This document shows, piece after piece, positions 58,975 to 64,000 of a DNA stretch of 64,000 nt. The stretch's first letter is position 1; each line of letters begins with the position of its first letter. This stretch comes from Sneathiella marina (GTDB taxonomy: Bacteria > Pseudomonadota > Alphaproteobacteria > Sneathiellales > Sneathiellaceae): assembly GCF_023746535.1 (NCBI RefSeq), contig NZ_CP098747.1:1944501-2008500 (forward strand), read 5' to 3'. Both the position numbers and the translations under genes were made by a program. A model generated the notes under the pieces. That model did no database searches. It was given only the letters and a program-made list of their open reading frames with translations, and had not been told where the DNA came from.

Positions 58975-59922
58975 ATGACGCGGCAGGGACCGCGACCAGA
59001 TAAAACCGCGCAAGGCATCGTCATTATTCTGGCATCGGTTTGCATGATGTCGTTCAACGATGCCATGGTAAAACTGATCAGCTCAGATCTTACTGTCTGG
59101 CAGGTGTTTTTCGCCCGGTCCTTGTTCGCCATTCCGGTTCTACTCCTGATTTGCAAGGTGAGCAAAGTCAGCCTCTTCCTGAAGGCCCCAAAATGGGTTG
59201 TCTTCAGAAGTTTTCTGTTAATCCTGTCCTGGATCGTTTTTTATGCGTCTTTACCAGTTCTGAGTTTGTCCGTCGCCGCAGTTGCCATGTATACGAACCC
59301 CATATTTACAACGCTTTTATCCGCATTACTAATCGGTGAGCCGGTCCTTAAGCGTCAATGGATTGGTGTCTTTTTGGGTTTTCTGGGAGTGCTTGTGATA
59401 TTGAAGCCCGGAACCGACGCCTTTTCATGGTTCACGCTGCTGCCCCTGCTGGGTGCCGCTTTATATTCATTCGCCATGATCCTGACCCGCAGTAAATGTC
59501 AGGAGGAGGCGCCGCTTAACCTTGCCCTCAATCTGCATGTGGCGTTTCTTGTAACGGGTCTGCTGGTCAGCGCCGTTCTGTATCTTGCCGGACTTGATAT
59601 GGCGACAAAGGATTCTTTTCCCTTCTTGTTCGGGGACTGGTTTTCCATGGCGCTAGAGCATTGGGCGTTAATGGCGTTTCTCGGGTTACTCTCTGCCGTG
59701 TTTTTTGTCGGTGTCGCCCGGGCCTATCAAATCGCGCCACCTTCCATCATCGGGACCTTTGACTATGGTTATCTTGTATCCGCCGTAATCTGGGGTCTGG
59801 TGTTCTTCACGGAAAAGCCGGATCTGCTGACAATCATCGGCATGGTTTTGATTACAATCGCGGGCCTGCTGGTCGCGATTTCAAAGGGTGTCAACCAGCA
59901 TCAAGAACGGGACGCATTGTAA
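58975..59922 (+). CDS. EamA-family (DMT) transporter 2
   Basis: The 315-residue ten-helix protein has two EamA repeats (SFNDAMVKLISSDLTVWQVFFARSLFAIPVLLLI; LLIGEPVLKRQWIGVFLGFLGVLVILKPG; FFTEKPDLLTIIGMVLITIAGLLVAIS). It lies 24 bases after the ureidoglycolate-lyase-like gene, in the pyrimidine cluster, and may export a catabolic product such as beta-alanine or take up a nucleobase. Substrate not predictable. Confidence 0.88.
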   Translation: MTRQGPRPDKTAQGIVIILASVCMMSFNDAMVKLISSDLTVWQVFFARSLFAIPVLLLICKVSKVSLFLKAPKWVVFRSFLLILSWIVFYASLPVLSLSVAAVAMYTNPIFTTLLSALLIGEPVLKRQWIGVFLGFLGVLVILKPGTDAFSWFTLLPLLGAALYSFAMILTRSKCQEEAPLNLALNLHVAFLVTGLLVSAVLYLAGLDMATKDSFPFLFGDWFSMALEHWALMAFLGLLSAVFFVGVARAYQIAPPSIIGTFDYGYLVSAVIWGLVFFTEKPDLLTIIGMVLITIAGLLVAISKGVNQHQERDAL

Positions 59923-59926
59923 TCAT

Positions 59927-59961
59927 AAAAAGACCCCGCCCGTGTCAGGGCAAGGTCTTTT
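59927..59961. terminator. Bidirectional intrinsic terminator
   Basis: AAAAGACC / GGTCTTTT arms (59927-59934, 59954-59961) enclose a GC-rich inner stem. The A-rich and T-rich ends serve both the DMT gene on the + strand and the dihydropyrimidinase gene on the minus strand. Confidence 0.8.
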
Positions 59962-59979
59962 GAAGATATCTAACGGAAA

Positions 59980-61470
<1,491 letters not shown>

Positions 61471-61530
61471 CTATGGCCCGGTATTTAGCCTTATTTTAGC
61501 TTTGCCTTTTGAAAAAGGATAGCTAAAATC

Positions 61531-61546
61531 CTGACCATATGGTCAA
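61531..61546. promoter_or_regulatory. RutR-type operator 2 (TGACCA-NN-TGGTCA)
   Basis: CTGACCATATGGTCAA is a perfect TGACCA / TGGTCA palindrome matching the RutR consensus except at the first base. It lies 41 bases before the beta-ureidopropionase start and 94 before the dihydropyrimidinase start, so it can serve both. Confidence 0.85.
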
Positions 61547-61586
61547 AAATTGAAGATTTCTATCTTTTTGAAACGGGAGGGGATAA

Positions 61587-62459
61587 ATGACGATGTTACG
61601 GGCAGGGCTGATACAAATGGGCCTCAAGGGTAATACGGATATGCATCCTGATGAAATTCGCGACATGATGGTCGCCGCCCATATTCCCTATATTGAAGAA
61701 GCCGGCGATAAGGGGGTGCAGGTCCTCTGTTTTCAGGAAGTGTTTAACCAGCCGTATTTCTGTCCCTCCCAGGACAGTAAATGGTACGCCGCGACCGAGA
61801 GTATTCCTGATGGTCCCACCATCAAGCTGATGCAGGAATATGCCAGAAAATACAGCATGGTGATTGTGGTTCCCATGTATGAGCTGGAAAAAACCGGGAT
61901 CTACTACAACACCTGCGCCGTAATAGATGCCGACGGCAGTTATCTTGGCAAGTACCGGAAAACCCATATCCCGCAAGTTTCGGGTTTCTGGGAAAAATTC
62001 TTTTTCCGTCCGGGAAATTCCGGCTGGCCGGTGTTTGACACGGCTTATTGCAAACTCGGAGTCTATATTTGCTATGACCGACATTTCCCCGAAGGTTGGC
62101 GTGCGTTGGCGCTGAATGGGGCGGAGTATATCGTTAATCCATCGGCGACTGTGAAAGGGGTCAGCCAGTATTTATGGGAGCTGGAACAACCAGCCTCGGC
62201 CGTGGCGAATGGCTGCTATATTGGCGCGGTCAACCGGATTGGTTCGGAAGCACCGTGGAATATCGGCGAGTTTTACGGATCGTCCTATGTGGTCAATCCG
62301 CGCGGCGAAATTATTGCCCAGGCGTCGGAAGATAAGGACGAGCTGGTCGTGACGGATATGGATATGGATATGGTCAAGGAAATCCGCGATAACTGGCAAT
62401 TTTTCCGCGACCGCAGACCCGAAATGTATGGAGATCTGTCAGACGTTGGCAAGAGCTAG
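61587..62459 (+). CDS. Beta-ureidopropionase / N-carbamoyl-beta-alanine amidohydrolase (nitrilase type)
   Basis: The 290-residue nitrilase-superfamily enzyme has its catalytic triad at E51 (CFQEVFNQPYF), K125 (GKYRKTHIPQ) and C162 (VYICYDRHFPEGWR). The WEKFFFRPGNSGWPVFD segment and length match beta-ureidopropionases. It hydrolyses N-carbamoyl-beta-alanine to beta-alanine, CO2 and ammonia, the last step of reductive uracil degradation. GGAGGGGAT precedes the ATG. It diverges from the dihydropyrimidinase gene. Confidence 0.92.
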   Translation: MTMLRAGLIQMGLKGNTDMHPDEIRDMMVAAHIPYIEEAGDKGVQVLCFQEVFNQPYFCPSQDSKWYAATESIPDGPTIKLMQEYARKYSMVIVVPMYELEKTGIYYNTCAVIDADGSYLGKYRKTHIPQVSGFWEKFFFRPGNSGWPVFDTAYCKLGVYICYDRHFPEGWRALALNGAEYIVNPSATVKGVSQYLWELEQPASAVANGCYIGAVNRIGSEAPWNIGEFYGSSYVVNPRGEIIAQASEDKDELVVTDMDMDMVKEIRDNWQFFRDRRPEMYGDLSDVGKS

Positions 62460-62474
62460 GGGTTGTATCTTTAC

Positions 62475-63356
62475 TCACGCTTTGCCCAACTGCCGCTCCC
62501 GATAGAGGATATACAGGCCGCTACAGACAATGATCAGCGCGCCGACAATGGTCAGGCCGTCGGGGAAGTCGCCGAACACGGCATAGCCGAAAATCGCCAT
62601 CCAGATCAACTGCACATACTGGAACGGTGCAGCGGTTGACGCTGTGGTGAAGTCAAAAGCCTTGATCATGATAAAGTGACTAACGCCGCCAATCAGGCCA
62701 ATAACTATGAGGATCAGCCATCCTTGCAGGTCGGGGGCGACCCAGAAAAACGGCATGGCAGCACTCATTAAAACAGTCCCGACAAGCGACGTATAGAAAA
62801 GCGTTGTTGCCGGATTGTCGATGCCGGACAGAAACCGGGTCATGATCTGGTACAGCGCGTAAAAAATGGCGGTGCAGATCACCAGAAACAGGGCCGGGTG
62901 GACCTCGGTCATGCCGGGCCGGAGAATAACCATCGCTCCCAGAAATCCCACAATTACAGCCCCCCAGCGACGGTAGCTTATTTTTTCCTTCAGAATAAGA
63001 ACTGAAAACAGGATAACAAAAAGCGGCGCCGTCGAACCGACAGCGCCGGCATCGGCCAATGGCACGTATTTTATCGCTGTGAAAAAGCTGATGGTCGCGC
63101 AGAGCAGTAACATGGAGCGGATAATCTGGAGTTTGGGCCGATTGGTTTGGATGAGCCTGAGGCCCTGCGAGGGAACCATGAACAGGGTCATCAATACGGT
63201 GTGAAAGAAATTCCGCGCCCAGACAACTTGCATGGGTGGGTAGGATTCTGTCGCGACCTTGACAATCGTGTCCATCACCACGAACAGGAAGATGGCCGTA
63301 CAAAACAGGAAGATCCCTTTATAGGAACTTGGGGCAGCAGTCGTCGGCGCAGACAT
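62475..63356 (-). CDS. EamA-family (DMT) transporter 3
   Basis: The 293-residue ten-helix protein of the drug/metabolite transporter superfamily (FLFCTAIFLFVVMDTIVKVATESYPPMQVVWARNFFHTVLM; LILKEKISYRRWGAVIVGFLGAMVILRPG; AVFGDFPDGLTIVGALIIVCSGLYILYRE) is convergent with the ureidopropionase gene. It is a second exporter-type gene at the edge of the pyrimidine cluster. The substrate is unknown. Confidence 0.9.
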   Translation of the reverse strand: MSAPTTAAPSSYKGIFLFCTAIFLFVVMDTIVKVATESYPPMQVVWARNFFHTVLMTLFMVPSQGLRLIQTNRPKLQIIRSMLLLCATISFFTAIKYVPLADAGAVGSTAPLFVILFSVLILKEKISYRRWGAVIVGFLGAMVILRPGMTEVHPALFLVICTAIFYALYQIMTRFLSGIDNPATTLFYTSLVGTVLMSAAMPFFWVAPDLQGWLILIVIGLIGGVSHFIMIKAFDFTTASTAAPFQYVQLIWMAIFGYAVFGDFPDGLTIVGALIIVCSGLYILYRERQLGKA

Positions 63357-63509
63357 TCTGTCTCCAGTGTTTTTATTATTGGGAGCTGTTGCGCCCGATT
63401 CAATAAACGATCTTCCTATTCCGGGAGATTGTCAAGTTTCCTGCTGGATCGGCGGAAATCCTAAAATTGAGGCTTTCTATTTATTCGCCAATTGAGTAGC
63501 CTTGCGGCC

Positions 63510-64000
63510 ATGACTGATGCACTTTTATACGAACAAGATGAGGGCGTTGTAACCCTCACGATCAATCGGCCAGAGGAGCGTAACGCCCTGTCCGATGATG
63601 TCATTTTCGATGCGTTTATTGACGCGGCGAAGCGGATCAATACAGATAATTCAGTCCGCTGCGTTATTCTGACCGGTGCCGGAAAAGCTTTTTCCGCTGG
63701 CGGGAATGTCAAGCATATGCGGGACAAGGAGGGGATGTTCGCGGGCTCTCCGGCGGAGTTGCGGGAATCCTACCGTCAGGGCATTCAGAAAATCCCCCTG
63801 GCCTTCTATAATCTGGAAGTCCCGACAATCGCCGCCGTCAATGGCGCGGCGGTAGGGGCGGGATTTGATCTCACCTGCATGTGCGATATCCGTATTGCAG
63901 CTGAATCTGCTCGATTTGCGGAAAGTTTCGTTAAGCTGGGAATTATCCCAGGGGATGGCGGAGCCTGGTTCCTGCCACGGGTGATCGGGCGCAGTCGCGC
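63510..64000 (+). CDS. Enoyl-CoA hydratase/isomerase (crotonase) family, 3' truncated
   Basis: The frame starts at ATG 63510 and runs off the window edge, so about 163 residues are visible. Crotonase motifs are present: NRPEERNALSDDV, the oxyanion-hole loop GAGKAFSAGGNVKHM, and AAVNGAAVGAGFDLTCMCDIRIAAESARFAESFVKLGIIPGDGGAW. The conserved Glu of hydratases is replaced by Asp in IPGDGGAW, as in several isomerase- or lyase-type members. The exact reaction is uncertain. Confidence 0.9.
   Translation, partial: MTDALLYEQDEGVVTLTINRPEERNALSDDVIFDAFIDAAKRINTDNSVRCVILTGAGKAFSAGGNVKHMRDKEGMFAGSPAELRESYRQGIQKIPLAFYNLEVPTIAAVNGAAVGAGFDLTCMCDIRIAAESARFAESFVKLGIIPGDGGAWFLPRVIGRSR

Overview
The window is from a free-living aerobic Gram-negative bacterium, most likely an alphaproteobacterium. 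Supporting signs are the iscR-sufB-C-D-S-U-T-A operon order, a KDO-8-P synthase, many lipoproteins and exported proteins, a RutR-controlled pyrimidine pathway, a VPLPA-type exosortase substrate, and intermediate GC with AT-rich intergenic stretches. I cannot name the genus. No tRNA, rRNA, CRISPR array, transposase or phage gene was seen. Both ends cut genes: an M81/MlrC metallopeptidase at the left and an enoyl-CoA hydratase at the right.

Layout. 1-3.5 kb: MlrC fragment, a PhnZ-like HD protein, an RluA-type pseudouridine synthase and an acyl-CoA dehydrogenase. 3.9-9.6 kb: a complete dipeptide/oligopeptide-type ABC transporter (Tat-exported binding protein, two permeases, fused double ATPase), with a strong hairpin terminator between the binding protein and the permeases. 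9.7-11.9 kb: an SMP-30 lactonase between two NTF2/SnoaL-fold proteins. 12-15.3 kb, minus strand: an unknown membrane protein, a TauE/SafE permease, a hotdog thioesterase and an XRE regulator. 15.6-26 kb is the accessory part: AT-rich unknown membrane proteins, lipoproteins, three disulfide-type Sel1-repeat proteins, a gamma-butyrobetaine hydroxylase, short dispersed repeats, and an 850-base non-coding stretch built largely of decayed short tandem repeats. 27-33 kb: kdsA, a 2H phosphoesterase, a RidA remnant, a VPLPA-CTERM protein, a MORN protein, MnmC split into two genes, and a DJ-1/PfpI protein. 33.5-35.9 kb: three tandem paralogous membrane proteins of unknown function. 36-38.9 kb: VOC protein, SDR, a Tat-exported superoxide-reductase-like protein and an EamA transporter. 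38.9-45.8 kb, minus strand: a full SUF iron-sulfur assembly operon headed by an IscR-type Rrf2 regulator and ending in a periplasmic rhodanese.

The best-defined system is 49.2-62.5 kb, a reductive pyrimidine catabolism regulon. A RutR-like TetR regulator diverges from preT-preA (dihydropyrimidine dehydrogenase), an M20 carbamoylase, a complete NitT/TauT-type ABC importer with an NMT1/THI5-like binding protein, a ureidoglycolate-lyase-like protein and an EamA transporter. Dihydropyrimidinase is encoded convergently and diverges from a nitrilase-type beta-ureidopropionase. Near-perfect palindromes of the RutR type (TGACCA-NN-TGGTCA) lie in both divergent intergenic regions, so one regulator probably controls the whole set: import, reduction, ring opening, and release of beta-alanine, CO2 and ammonia.

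The less explained items are the three membrane paralogs, the tandem-repeat region at 24.97-25.36 kb, the Sel1 lipoprotein cluster with its small repeats, the 469- and 519-residue membrane proteins, and the exported superoxide-reductase-like protein.
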